Assembly: GCA_033852135.1 (NCBI GenBank)
Contig: JAWSVB010000030.1
Location: forward strand, 1-64,000
Direction: 5' to 3'
DNA length: 64,000 bases
Source of the DNA: QZLE01 sp033852135
GTDB lineage: Bacteria; Pseudomonadota; Gammaproteobacteria; QZLD01
This document shows, one piece after another, positions 52,558 to 61,432 of this stretch; position 1 is the stretch's first letter; each line of letters opens with the position of its first letter. Position numbers and translations under genes: made by a program. Under the pieces are notes generated by a model. It saw only the letters and a program-made list of their open reading frames with translations. It had not been told where the DNA came from and did no database searches.

Positions 52558-53010
52558 ATGAGACAGCTAAAACTTATTTTAATAGCATTAATCGCACTAC
52601 CATCAATTGTTATGGCTGAAGTTACCCGCGATGATGTACAGACACTTGTTAACAAAACCATTACTTATATCGAAGCAAATGGACTAGAAAAAGCCAAAAC
52701 TGAAATTAAGAAAAAAGATGGTGAGTTTATCCAAGGTGAACTATATGTATTTATTATAGACTTTGATGGAAAGATGATTTCCCACGGGGTCAAAGATTCC
52801 CTTGATGGAAAAAACCTTATCAAATTAAGAACACCTGAAGGGAAATATTTTATCCAAGAGATGATAAAAGTGAGCAAAGAAAAGGGAGAAGGATGGGTTG
52901 ATTATAAGTGGACTCACCCTCAATCTGGAAAGGTTACTCCAAAAGCCAGTCTTGCTAAAAAAATCCCTGGGAAAAATATGCTTGTTGGAGCCGGACTATA
53001 TCTCAAATAA
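52558..53010 (+). CDS. Secreted single-Cache-domain protein
   Basis: 150 residues: signal peptide LKLILIALIALPSIVMA and then one small Cache (sCache_2-type) domain, seen in YIEANGLEKAKTEIKKK, LYVFIIDFDGKMISHG, GKYFIQEMIKVSKEKGEGWV and KIPGKNMLVGAGLYL. Cache domains are the sensor parts of chemoreceptors and kinases. Here the domain is free, without a membrane helix or output domain, so it may be a binding protein that hands a small ligand to a sensor. Confidence 0.87.
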   Translation: MRQLKLILIALIALPSIVMAEVTRDDVQTLVNKTITYIEANGLEKAKTEIKKKDGEFIQGELYVFIIDFDGKMISHGVKDSLDGKNLIKLRTPEGKYFIQEMIKVSKEKGEGWVDYKWTHPQSGKVTPKASLAKKIPGKNMLVGAGLYLK

Positions 53011-53049
53011 GAGCTTTATCTCAAATATGAGTTAGTCGATTTTATAGTT

Positions 53050-53075
53050 AAAAAGCGAGCCCAGGCTCGCTTTTT
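53050..53075 (+). terminator. Bidirectional terminator between the Cache gene and the MTIP gene
   Basis: AAAAAGCGAGCC / GGCTCGCTTTTT stem with CA between; the two genes converge here. Confidence 0.93.
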
Positions 53076-53102
53076 AACATCTCATAATAAATATCCGTTA
53101 TG

Positions 53103-53843
53103 CTAAATCAAAGGCATTAAGCTCAGAACAAGGCTTTTTACATCTGCCATGCCAACATTAAGATTGTTCTCAATATCTTCCATGGTGATCTCTCCTGCAT
53201 CCAATCCTGCAGCCCAATTAGCCATAACAGTAACCGCAGCATATGATAGTCCAAGTTCTCTAGCTAATGCAGCCTCGGGCATCCCTGTCATCCCTACCAT
53301 ATCACAACCATCTTGCTTCATTCTTTTAATTTCAGCTGCAGTTTCCAGGCGTGGCCCCTGAGTTGCACCATAAGTACCACCATTCGCAAACTTAATTCCA
53401 GAATTTATTGCTGCCTCAACCAACTTTGACTTTAGGTCAAAACTATAAGGGTTGGTAAAATCAATATGAGTAACGCACTCAAGATCTTCCTCAAAATAGG
53501 TCTGCTGCCTTGAATAGGTGTAATCAATTATTTGATCAGGAAAGGCAATACTACCAGGAACAAGATCATCTCGGATTGCACCAACTGCTGCGATAGCCAA
53601 TACTGAACTAGCCCCGACACTCTTAAGAGCCCATATATTAGCTCGATAATTTACCTTATGCGGAGGAATCGTGTGCCCATAACCATGCCTTGCTATAAAC
53701 GCGACTTTTTTGCCTGCTAGAATTCCATGGGTAACTGGGCCTGATGCTTCACCAAATGGAGTGTGCACAACCTCTTTACGTACTATATCTATAGATTCCA
53801 GTGTTGTTAAACCTGTACCGCCAATGATTGCAATATCAGTCAT
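53103..53843 (-). CDS. S-methyl-5'-thioinosine phosphorylase (MTIP)
   Basis: 246 residues from the ATG six bases after AAGGA. Purine nucleoside phosphorylase family: IAIIGGTGLTTL, ARHGYGHTIPPHKVNYRANI, GTYGATQGPRLETAAEI and MVGMTGMPEAALAREL. The HKVNYRAN form and the context (next to hpt) fit the MTIP branch, characterised in Pseudomonas aeruginosa, where methylthioadenosine is first deaminated to methylthioinosine and then phosphorolysed to hypoxanthine. MTAP is the alternative. It follows hpt by 16 bases. Confidence 0.87.
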   Translation of the reverse strand: MTDIAIIGGTGLTTLESIDIVRKEVVHTPFGEASGPVTHGILAGKKVAFIARHGYGHTIPPHKVNYRANIWALKSVGASSVLAIAAVGAIRDDLVPGSIAFPDQIIDYTYSRQQTYFEEDLECVTHIDFTNPYSFDLKSKLVEAAINSGIKFANGGTYGATQGPRLETAAEIKRMKQDGCDMVGMTGMPEAALARELGLSYAAVTVMANWAAGLDAGEITMEDIENNLNVGMADVKSLVLSLMPLI

Positions 53844-53859
53844 TATCAATCCTTATTAT

Positions 53860-54420
53860 TCAATCTTCATCCGAAAGAGCATATATGCCAGATAGGTTAC
53901 GCATATAACCTTTATAATCCATCCCTTCGCCAAATATATACCTGTCTTCTACTGTTAAGCCGGTATAGTCAGCCTGCATATTCATAAACCTTCTATCATG
54001 CACTTTATCAACAAGAACTGCTGTTTTTACATCAGAGGCACCGCACTCATCTTTACAGTATTCAATAATTCGCGCCAGTGTATGGCCTTCATCTAAAATA
54101 TCATCAATTACCAGCACAACTTTATCTTTTAGAGATGACTTAGGTTTAACAACCCATTCAATATCTGCACCGGTGATACCCCCCCTATATCTCGTGGCGT
54201 GAATATAATCTACCGTAAATGGAAAATCCATTTTAGTTAATAACTTTCCAGCTGGTACTAATCCACCAACCATTACGCATAAGACAACAGGGTCTTTATC
54301 ACCAAGTGTATCTGTTATTTCAACTGCCATACGCTCCAGTGCAATTTCAATATCACCAGCTGGAACGATTAAATCAGCATTTTTTCTAACTCTTAACACC
54401 TCTTCAATCGAAGCTACCAC
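53860..54420 (-). CDS. hpt: Hypoxanthine-guanine phosphoribosyltransferase
   Basis: Purine salvage enzyme of 186 residues. The PRPP-binding signature VVLVIDDILDEGHTLARI is at about 110-128, and the active-site region has RYRGGITGADIEWV. The GTG start seven bases after GGAG is preferred over a TTG two codons upstream. It is first of a pair with the MTIP gene: MTIP releases hypoxanthine and Hpt turns it into IMP, so the two steps are consecutive. Confidence 0.94.
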   Translation of the reverse strand: MVASIEEVLRVRKNADLIVPAGDIEIALERMAVEITDTLGDKDPVVLCVMVGGLVPAGKLLTKMDFPFTVDYIHATRYRGGITGADIEWVVKPKSSLKDKVVLVIDDILDEGHTLARIIEYCKDECGASDVKTAVLVDKVHDRRFMNMQADYTGLTVEDRYIFGEGMDYKGYMRNLSGIYALSDED

Positions 54421-54478
54421 AAACAATCTCCTTTTTTCTTAATTCAAGACTAGTAAATTAGTATTACTTCAAAGCACG

Positions 54479-55330
54479 TTATTTAAATCTTTTTAAGTCT
54501 TTATAATCGAATATCCATTCAGGGGTTATAAGTTTTCCTGAAGATTTCGCATAATACCAGGGACCATTCCAAAATTTAGGGTTTTTCAGGATATGAATCT
54601 GCTGTGCTGGCATATAGCTTTGGGCAATTATAAAGGCTCTACTGCCATTAATATCTTCTGCAACATCCAATACAATAACGGCGTGTCCAGGGAATCCTCC
54701 CTGAATAAACAAATCACCTGGTAGCACTTTGGTAGCATCACTTACTGGAGTTAACTCTTTTGAAAGAGATGCTGAGCCAGCGTACATAAAAATTGAATCC
54801 ATATATTTTCTGAAATTTTTATATGATGAATCAGCTGCTGCTTTTTTTACCCATGAGACCTTATTTCCATTTATAACAGGCCGAATACCACGCGACCAAC
54901 TTAGCCAAGATGCTTTATCACCGCTTGTATAATTAAAATGGATATCTTCAAATCTACCAACAGAATATAAATATTCAGCTCGCAAGCGCATTGCAGCATC
55001 TGCACACTGTTGCAGATCTTTATTTCCTACATCTATATCGATAATTGAGTGGTGCACAAGCTGGTTGAATTTTTTTTTGCCGTTAAAAAGGTGCACGGTA
55101 TTGTTTTTGGTTACTAGTGGCAGCCCCCTTAACCATGAACCATAACTCTTTATTTCAAGATCTAAACGTTTAAAACCTGCGGGAGTATCTATTGAATTTT
55201 GAACTGAAATATAATCACTATCTACTGATATCCATGAGTAGTTATCACTAGCCACATCAGCAAAAACCACACCAGTAAAAGATAGAATTGAAAGAAAAGT
55301 AAGCGCTAGCCAGTAAATCCATTTACACAC
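54479..55330 (-). CDS. Exported DUF4846 protein
   Basis: 283 residues with an N-terminal export signal (WLALTFLSILSFTGVVFA). The DUF4846 signature is clear: SYGSWLRGLPL, then VGNKDLQQCADAAMRLRAEY and DLFIQGGFPGHAVIVLDVA. Such proteins have a fold like NlpC/P60 or transglutaminase-type domains by remote relation, and the LFIQGGFPGHAV stretch holds a conserved His. Activity is unknown. The GTG after AGGTGG is chosen over the first GTG in the frame. Confidence 0.85.
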   Translation of the reverse strand: MCKWIYWLALTFLSILSFTGVVFADVASDNYSWISVDSDYISVQNSIDTPAGFKRLDLEIKSYGSWLRGLPLVTKNNTVHLFNGKKKFNQLVHHSIIDIDVGNKDLQQCADAAMRLRAEYLYSVGRFEDIHFNYTSGDKASWLSWSRGIRPVINGNKVSWVKKAAADSSYKNFRKYMDSIFMYAGSASLSKELTPVSDATKVLPGDLFIQGGFPGHAVIVLDVAEDINGSRAFIIAQSYMPAQQIHILKNPKFWNGPWYYAKSSGKLITPEWIFDYKDLKRFK

Positions 55331-55420
55331 ATCAACCACCTAAAGATTATCTAATTTTATTATTAGGCCTTATCGAGTGCTACCATTTTAAATCCCATAG
55401 TAGCACTGATGTAATGTAGC

Positions 55421-56140
55421 TTATTGAAGCCTTTGAAGCAGTGTTTCAGGAGGCATATACCCTGGGAAAATCTTACCTGATTCTGTAACTATCCCTGGTG
55501 TACCACGTATCCCTATCTCGCGGGCTAGATTAAATTGTTCAGCAATTTTATTGTCACAAGTTTTATCTGTTACTGTTTTACCATTTTTAAGATCTGTTAA
55601 GGCCTTCTGAGGTTCATCCGCACATACAGCAGAAACAGCTTTTCGATATGATGCTGACTGTAAACCTGCTCTTGGCATAAATAGGTAACTTACCTGAATT
55701 CCTTTCTCAAGATATCCATCCATTTGGTTATGAAGTTTACGGCAATATCCACAGTCAATATCTGTAAAAACAGCTACTTTATGTTTAATTTCTGTTTTAG
55801 GTTTATAAGTAATACCGCCATCAGCTACAGCTTGCTGCACAATTTTAGCTCTTGCTTCTTCTCTGATAGGAGTTGATAAATCTTTTCGCTGAGAGATATC
55901 AAAAAGATCCCCATCAAACATAAATTTACCATCTTCTGAAAAATACAGCAGCTGTGCGCCTATTACTACTTCATACATCCCTTTTATTGGAGATGGTGAA
56001 ACAACATCAACTGTTTTACCTGGCAAAATTGTTCCAATTGATTGTTTAATGGCAGTTAAATTTACAGTTTGCTGAGCAATCGAAAAGCTTGAAAAAATCA
56101 TTGCCACAATCATGACAAATAAACGTAAACATCTAGACAT
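55421..56140 (-). CDS. dsbC: Periplasmic disulfide isomerase DsbC/DsbG family
   Basis: 239 residues: signal peptide ending SSFSIA, N-terminal dimerisation domain (about 25-80), then thioredoxin fold with the redox site DIDCGYCRKLH (C130, C133) and the cis-proline in IRGTPGIV. A second cysteine pair (CADEP and DKTCDN) matches the structural disulfide of DsbC. It corrects wrongly paired disulfides. In relatives it sits with recJ, hom and thrC, but here it is separate. Confidence 0.93.
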   Translation of the reverse strand: MSRCLRLFVMIVAMIFSSFSIAQQTVNLTAIKQSIGTILPGKTVDVVSPSPIKGMYEVVIGAQLLYFSEDGKFMFDGDLFDISQRKDLSTPIREEARAKIVQQAVADGGITYKPKTEIKHKVAVFTDIDCGYCRKLHNQMDGYLEKGIQVSYLFMPRAGLQSASYRKAVSAVCADEPQKALTDLKNGKTVTDKTCDNKIAEQFNLAREIGIRGTPGIVTESGKIFPGYMPPETLLQRLQ

Positions 56141-56341
56141 AATAACTCTCTTTAGAATTAGCGTACAAAATCAAGTACATTGAATAACTATTATTCCATA
56201 GAACATATGACATCTTTCCCAGATAAATGTTCAAACCAGAATTAGCATTTATGACCAAGATTATACTAGCATCATTTGAAATAAGTACATATAGTACACA
56301 CAAATTGCAATTAAACTAATTCAAAGGGAATTTTGTCCTAC

Positions 56342-57040
56342 ATGAAAAATGTTGATAATGCTGAAATTGAAAAGTTTAACAAAATAGCATCAGAGTGGTG
56401 GGACCTAGATGGTAAATTCAAGCCATTACACACACTTAATGAGACTCGCATACAGTTTATCCAAGAAATAGCTCCCTTAAAGTCAATCAAATCCCTTGAT
56501 GTAGGATGCGGTGGTGGGATTCTTACCGAAATGTTATGTAAAAATGGGGCTAAAACATTTGCTATTGATATGGCAGAACAAGCACTTGAAATTGCAAAAA
56601 ATCATGCAAGTGAGCATAACCTGGATATTAACTATATATTAAGTACTGCAGAGAACTATTCACTAAACAATCATAATTCATTTGATGTTGTAACATGCAT
56701 GGAAATGCTAGAACACGTGCCTGAACCTTATGATGTTATAGCTGCATGTGCTCAAATGTTAAAAGTTGGTGGTACAGCCTTTTTTTCTACACTTAATAGA
56801 TCAATCCCTTCATTTCTATTTTCAATAGTGGGTGCTGAATATGTACTGAACCTCCTCCCAAAAGGTACTCACAGCTACGAGAAATACATTAAACCATCTG
56901 AACTATGCAAAATGTGCGCTGATGTTGGATTAGATATGATTGAAGTAAAAGGGATTAGCTATAACCCCGTACTGAACAGCTCAAAATTATCCAACAACCT
57001 TTCTGTAAACTATATAGCTGCATTTACTAAAACAAATTAA
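56342..57040 (+). CDS. ubiG: Ubiquinone biosynthesis O-methyltransferase UbiG
   Basis: SAM-dependent enzyme for both O-methylation steps of ubiquinone synthesis. IEKFNKIASEWWDLDGKFK at the N-terminus, the SAM-binding LDVGCGGGILTEML, and GTHSYEKYIKPSEL and GISYNPV are family signatures. Start uncertain: an in-frame TTG three codons upstream is closer to AAAGGGAA but the ATG is the more usual codon. Only four bases separate it from the HAD gene. Confidence 0.96.
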   Translation: MKNVDNAEIEKFNKIASEWWDLDGKFKPLHTLNETRIQFIQEIAPLKSIKSLDVGCGGGILTEMLCKNGAKTFAIDMAEQALEIAKNHASEHNLDINYILSTAENYSLNNHNSFDVVTCMEMLEHVPEPYDVIAACAQMLKVGGTAFFSTLNRSIPSFLFSIVGAEYVLNLLPKGTHSYEKYIKPSELCKMCADVGLDMIEVKGISYNPVLNSSKLSNNLSVNYIAAFTKTN

Positions 57041-57044
57041 AAAT

Positions 57045-57704
57045 ATGAAAATACAAAATATCGAATGCGTATTATTTGATCTTGACGGGACTCTGCTAGA
57101 TACAGCCCCAGATATGGTTGATGCAATAAATCAAATTCTTATAGATAAAAACCTCAAGCCTAAACCATACAATGATTTGAGAAATATCGTTTCTCACGGT
57201 GGAGCAGCTTTAATTAAGGCGGGTCTTGAAATTGATGAAAGTGATTCAGAATATGAACAACTTTTAAAAAAGTTTCTTGATATTTATAAGGCTAATATTG
57301 CAAATAAAACTTCACTCTTCCCTGGAATGGAGAAAGTTCTTAACAAGCTTGAAAAAGAACAAATCCCATGGGGGATAGTCACTAACAAACCTCACTGGCT
57401 TACATCTGATTTAGTTAATAAGCTTGAGCTTGATACACGTACAAACTGTATCATTTCAGGTGATACGTTAAGCCAAAAAAAACCACATCCTGCCCCTCTT
57501 CTACATGCTTGTAAAATTTTAAATGTAGCACCAGAAAACACAATATATGTGGGTGATGCCCAAAGAGATATCGAAGCAGGAAACAACGCTTCTATGCATA
57601 CTCTTATTGCACTGTTTGGCTATATTGATGAGAAAGAAAAAACAGAGCTATGGCAAGCAGATGGTTTAATAGAAAAGCCAGAAGAGATACTTAAGTGGAT
57701 TTAA
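57045..57704 (+). CDS. HAD-IA phosphatase, probable N-acetylmuramate-6-phosphate phosphatase (MupP-like)
   Basis: 219 residues. HAD motif I is VLFDLDGTLLDTAPDMV (the two Asp nucleophile/acid), motif II GIVTNKP, motif III with K-K-P-HP, motif IV YVGDAQRDIEAG. Annotated by default as phosphoglycolate phosphatase, but RDIEAGNNASMHTLIALFG and the position directly after ubiG match the Pseudomonas ubiG-mupP pair, where MupP acts in peptidoglycan recycling. This is inference from motif and context; Gph remains possible. Confidence 0.75.
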   Translation: MKIQNIECVLFDLDGTLLDTAPDMVDAINQILIDKNLKPKPYNDLRNIVSHGGAALIKAGLEIDESDSEYEQLLKKFLDIYKANIANKTSLFPGMEKVLNKLEKEQIPWGIVTNKPHWLTSDLVNKLELDTRTNCIISGDTLSQKKPHPAPLLHACKILNVAPENTIYVGDAQRDIEAGNNASMHTLIALFGYIDEKEKTELWQADGLIEKPEEILKWI

Positions 57705-57735
57705 TGTAGGAGGGTTTTATAATCGAAAATTGGCC

Positions 57736-58179
57736 CTAGATTATCTCACGCGCCATTACGATAGCATCCTCACGCCCTTTTTCTGCAGGGTAATAAGATT
57801 TACGCATACCAACCTCAACAAATCCGGCCTTATTATAGATACTAATTGCTGCGGTATTTGATTCTCTAACCTCAAGAAAAATTGTATCGACATTTTTTTG
57901 AGCTACATCATTAATAGCTTCTCTTACCAAAGTGTTTCCAATTCCACGCATGCGATGGTCTTCAGCCACACATACGTTTAGGATATGCGCTTCACCTGCA
58001 GCAAACGACTGCACAATATACCCAATAATTTCGCGACAATGCTCATAGACCCAACAGTTGTAATTAACCTTAAGACAATCTTGAAAAATACCTTCAGTCC
58101 ATGGAAAAGGATAATGAAGGTTCTCTAGCTCCAATACTTTAGGAAGATCACTGTGTTCCATCACTCTAATATTTGTCAC
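57736..58179 (-). CDS. rimI: Ribosomal protein S18-alanine N-acetyltransferase RimI
   Basis: GNAT acetyltransferase that acetylates the N-terminus of ribosomal protein S18. Family strings: PFPWTEGIFQDCL, VCVAEDHRMRGIGNTLV (acetyl-CoA loop R-x-x-G-I/L-G), VRESNTAAISIYNKAGF and KSYYPAEKGREDAIVM. The GTG start gives 147 residues and aligns with E. coli RimI; in-frame starts farther upstream (GTG at 58194, TTG at 58215) cannot be excluded. It is downstream of the UDG-like gene, a common pairing. Confidence 0.93.
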   Translation of the reverse strand: MTNIRVMEHSDLPKVLELENLHYPFPWTEGIFQDCLKVNYNCWVYEHCREIIGYIVQSFAAGEAHILNVCVAEDHRMRGIGNTLVREAINDVAQKNVDTIFLEVRESNTAAISIYNKAGFVEVGMRKSYYPAEKGREDAIVMAREII

Positions 58180-58363
58180 GCTATTTAATTCCACTTCTAA
58201 ACACTCATAAATCAAAAAACAGCTTAATGTAAGTATAGTAGCGTTAAAAAACTCAAAATGTCAGTCGCAATTAACATGTGTGAATAATTATTTTATTTTT
58301 GCAGATACGATCATATTATATGTATGATACACATCTCGTAATAAATGAGAAATGCTACTAGAT

Positions 58364-59302
58364 TTAATCAGACTGAGAGAGCAAAAACCTAACAAACTTA
58401 ATATCATCCCATAACTTAGCTTTATCAGTAGATGAGCGTAACAAATATTCGGGATGAAATGTAGCGATGAGCGGGATAGACCCACTACCATAATCATGTA
58501 ACTGCCCGCGTAATTTAATAAGGGGAATATCACATCCGAGCAAGTTCTGGGTTGCTGATTCCCCAAGTGTTAAAATCACTTTAGGTTGAATCAACTCAAT
58601 CTGTTTTTTTACAAAAGAAATACAGCTTTTCGCTTCACTTGTCTTAGGTTTATTCTGATCTTCTGGTGGGCAATGTACGATATTGGTTATAAAAACCTGA
58701 TTGCGTTTCAGATTAATAGATCGGAGTAGATTATCTAGAAGCTGATCAGTTTTACTAACTCCCCTTCCGCCCTGTTCGTACCCATTATGATCTGAACTTA
58801 TATTAATTATCATAAGATCAGCCTGATCATCACCAACACCAAATTTTGCACCAGTTCTATTCTGATAAATTTCACACTGTGAGCAAGTAGAAATTATTTC
58901 ATTTAACTGCTGTAAAGTGCTAACTTTTTCTAAATCGATTACTTTTAAGTTAGGATCTGCAACTTCATTTTCTTTGTGACTTAAAGCTATTTTAACTTCA
59001 TTAGCTGGTTGGATTTTGGTTGGTTGAATTTCAGTTGGTTGGGCTTTAGCTGACTGGGCTTTGGTTGACTGAGATATGGTTGATTGTGCTGTGGTTTGTT
59101 TACTTGTCTCTTGGTTAAGATTTAGATCTGGTGTTTGATCTGACCTTTGATCCAGAGGCTTTTCAGCAACTATCTCTACATCATTTTCAGCAGCATCAGC
59201 AACAACAGAGGCTTGAGTTGATTCTCTCAAATCCCACTGATCTATACCGATTAGTTTTAGGTACTGATTTTTAGATAGCTTCTGCACAATATTATTAAAC
59301 AT
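58364..59302 (-). CDS. Uracil-DNA glycosylase family 4-like protein with degenerate active-site motif
   Basis: 312 residues. The core (about 118-312) has the four iron-sulfur cysteines of family 4/5 glycosylases: C140, C143, C211, C227 and the motif ATFHPEYLLR (281-289). The usual active-site motif GEAPG is replaced by NISSD near 167-171 before GYEQGGRGVSKTDQLLDN. The ~100-residue N-terminal extension is a Gln/Thr/Ser-rich linker with short repeats (STISQSTKAQSAKAQPTEI). Activity on uracil is therefore doubtful; it may have another role. rimI follows on the same strand. Confidence 0.85.
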   Translation of the reverse strand: MFNNIVQKLSKNQYLKLIGIDQWDLRESTQASVVADAAENDVEIVAEKPLDQRSDQTPDLNLNQETSKQTTAQSTISQSTKAQSAKAQPTEIQPTKIQPANEVKIALSHKENEVADPNLKVIDLEKVSTLQQLNEIISTCSQCEIYQNRTGAKFGVGDDQADLMIINISSDHNGYEQGGRGVSKTDQLLDNLLRSINLKRNQVFITNIVHCPPEDQNKPKTSEAKSCISFVKKQIELIQPKVILTLGESATQNLLGCDIPLIKLRGQLHDYGSGSIPLIATFHPEYLLRSSTDKAKLWDDIKFVRFLLSQSD

Positions 59303-59324
59303 TTATAATCCAGATATAGGAAAA

Positions 59325-59350
59325 AGGGCTATAAAAATAGCCCTAAATAA
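59325..59350 (-). terminator. Rho-independent terminator after leuA
   Basis: AGGGCTA / TAGCCCT stem with AT-rich loop and, on the minus strand, a T-run; nine bases past the leuA stop. Confidence 0.85.
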
Positions 59351-59358
59351 TCCTAACT

Positions 59359-60912
59359 CTATACCTCGTCAACTTGAGGGTGTTTTCTGTCGCCTTTGGT
59401 AAACATCAAATTTAGTGCATTAACATAGGCTTTAGCAGATGCAATCACAATGTCCGTGTCTGATCCATGCCCATTAACAATGCTACCCTCTTTTTCAAGA
59501 CGAACTGTAACCTCACCCTGAGAATCAGTTCCACTTGTAACATTGCTAACAGAGTATAACTGCAACTCCGAATCACTAATTATAATCTCTTCAATAGCGC
59601 GATAAACAGCATCAACTGGGCCACTGCCCTCTTTCTCTGCAGATTTTTCATCACCATTAACAATCAATGTTACCTTAGCAAAAGGAACTTCACCCGTTTC
59701 TGACTTAGAACAAAGAGAAACTAACTTAACAATCTCATTAGCACTCTCGACACCGCTATTAGTTACCAATGCCTGAAGGTCTTCATCAAAGATGTCATGC
59801 TTTTTATCTGCTAACTCTTTAAAGCGTCCAAATGCCTCATTCAATTCATTTTCTGATGAGAACTCAACACCTAAATCAGCTAACCTAGCTTTAAATGCAT
59901 TACGACCAGAGTGTTTGCCAAGTACAAGGCTATTTTCACCCCAACCAACATCCTCTGCACGCATAATTTCGTATGTTTCACGGTTCTTTAAAACACCATC
60001 TTGGTGAATACCGGCCTCATGAGCAAATGCGTTAGCACCAACAATCGCTTTATTTGGCTGCACAGCAAATCCAGTTATTCCAGAAACCAACTTAGAACAT
60101 GAAACAATTTGAGTAGTATCAATAGATGTATCACATTGGAAAAGGTCTTGTCTGGTACGAACAGCCATCACAACCTCTTCTAATGAACAGTTTCCAGCTC
60201 TTTCACCAAGACCATTAATAGTACACTCAACCTGTCTTGCACCATTTAAAACAGCAGATAGAGAGTTCGCTGTTGCTAAGCCAAGGTCATTATGACAGTG
60301 GACAGAAAATACAGCCTTATCAGCATTTGGAACTGTCTCAATAATATGTTTTATCAAGGAGCCAAACTGGTCAGGTACATTATAACCAACAGTATCGGGA
60401 ATATTGATTGTTTTAGCACCAGCAGATATTACAGCCTCAATAATTCTGCATAAAAACGCTGGATCTGAACGCCCAGCATCTTCAGGTGAAAACTCAACAT
60501 CATTAGTATACTTTAGTGCTCTTTTTACAGCCCAAATAGCTTGCTCAACTACTTCATCAGGCTCCATCATCAATTTTTGTTGCATATGGATTGGTGATGT
60601 CGCAATAAAAGTATGGATCCTTGGCGATACCGCATCTTTTAGTGCAGCACCGGCCCGATCAATATCCTCTTTTCTAGCACGAGCAAGACCACAGACACTG
60701 CTAGATTTTACTGCAGCGGCAACAGCTTGAACCGAGTCAAAATCACCCTGACTAGATGCTGGAAATCCAGCTTCCATAACGTCAACCTGAAGTTTTTCAA
60801 GCATCTTCGCTATGCGAACTTTTTCATCTTTAGTCATTGATGCGCCAGGACTCTGCTCACCGTCTCGCATCGTTGTGTCAAATATTATTAACTTATCTTT
60901 ATCATTACCCAT
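59359..60912 (-). CDS. leuA: 2-isopropylmalate synthase LeuA
   Basis: First enzyme of the leucine branch, condensing 2-oxoisovalerate (made by the ilv pathway) with acetyl-CoA. 517 residues from the ATG seven bases after GGAG. Active-site strings: IIFDTTMRDGEQSPGASM, SVHCHNDLGLATAN, NGLGERAGN and GKHSGRNAFK. The C-terminal domain (about 390-510) carries the leucine-feedback regulatory fold. A 60-residue in-frame extension upstream is ignored. It lies 520 bases after pssA on the same strand. Confidence 0.97.
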   Translation of the reverse strand: MGNDKDKLIIFDTTMRDGEQSPGASMTKDEKVRIAKMLEKLQVDVMEAGFPASSQGDFDSVQAVAAAVKSSSVCGLARARKEDIDRAGAALKDAVSPRIHTFIATSPIHMQQKLMMEPDEVVEQAIWAVKRALKYTNDVEFSPEDAGRSDPAFLCRIIEAVISAGAKTINIPDTVGYNVPDQFGSLIKHIIETVPNADKAVFSVHCHNDLGLATANSLSAVLNGARQVECTINGLGERAGNCSLEEVVMAVRTRQDLFQCDTSIDTTQIVSCSKLVSGITGFAVQPNKAIVGANAFAHEAGIHQDGVLKNRETYEIMRAEDVGWGENSLVLGKHSGRNAFKARLADLGVEFSSENELNEAFGRFKELADKKHDIFDEDLQALVTNSGVESANEIVKLVSLCSKSETGEVPFAKVTLIVNGDEKSAEKEGSGPVDAVYRAIEEIIISDSELQLYSVSNVTSGTDSQGEVTVRLEKEGSIVNGHGSDTDIVIASAKAYVNALNLMFTKGDRKHPQVDEV

Positions 60913-61432
60913 TATCTTTCTCCGGGCCAAACCTGTAGATAATTCCATATAAAATACAGGTGAATACAACCGAGTTTGCAGCACTTCCGTAACCGCCAAA
61001 AAACTAATCTGATATGCGTGCCTCGCCAGGTTAAGATCAACTGCCCAAAGGCAGGAGTCGCAGAACAAGAAGGAGAAGTTGAGTTGGAGCAAAAAATGAC
61101 ACAGCAGATTTCGCTACTGAAGAGCGAGCATTGCCTATGTAATATCTTACTATATTTGCCATTTAATAAGCGATCCGAAAAATTTCCAACTTACCTAGAT
61201 AATAGCGAGTCTTTGTAGTGCAGCCAAGAGGCAATTTAGAAAAAACGTATTTTTTTTATGATATTGAGAAAAAAGATGATATTTGACGTTTATTAACTTA
61301 GTTTTTAAGCAAATTATTCGATGTAAAAATCCAGTTTTTATTTAATCAAGCTCATAATTAAACAGATAAATAAAAAGCCGCTGGTTATCAACCAGCGGCT
61401 TTAGAAGAACATTTATAACTAACCTGGGGATA
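60913..61432. other. Long leader region between pssA and leuA
   Basis: No gene is recognised. A 7-bp stem ACCTGTA / TACAGGT at 60931-60961 lies just upstream of the leuA initiation site (minus strand), and a CTGCC / GGCAG stem-loop at about 61048-61061 lies farther up. The open in-frame stretch before leuA is Leu- and Phe-rich at its start but has no stop that would make it a classic leader peptide. It may carry leuA regulation. Confidence 0.4.
61372..61402 (-). terminator. Rho-independent terminator after pssA
   Basis: Perfect 13-bp stem AAAGCCGCTGGTT / AACCAGCGGCTTT, ATC loop, T-run on the minus strand. Confidence 0.95.

Noticed and set aside
60913..61092. 60-residue N-terminal extension of LeuA
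   Set aside because: The internal ATG has a good GGAG at correct distance and yields the standard LeuA length; the extension shows no targeting or domain features.
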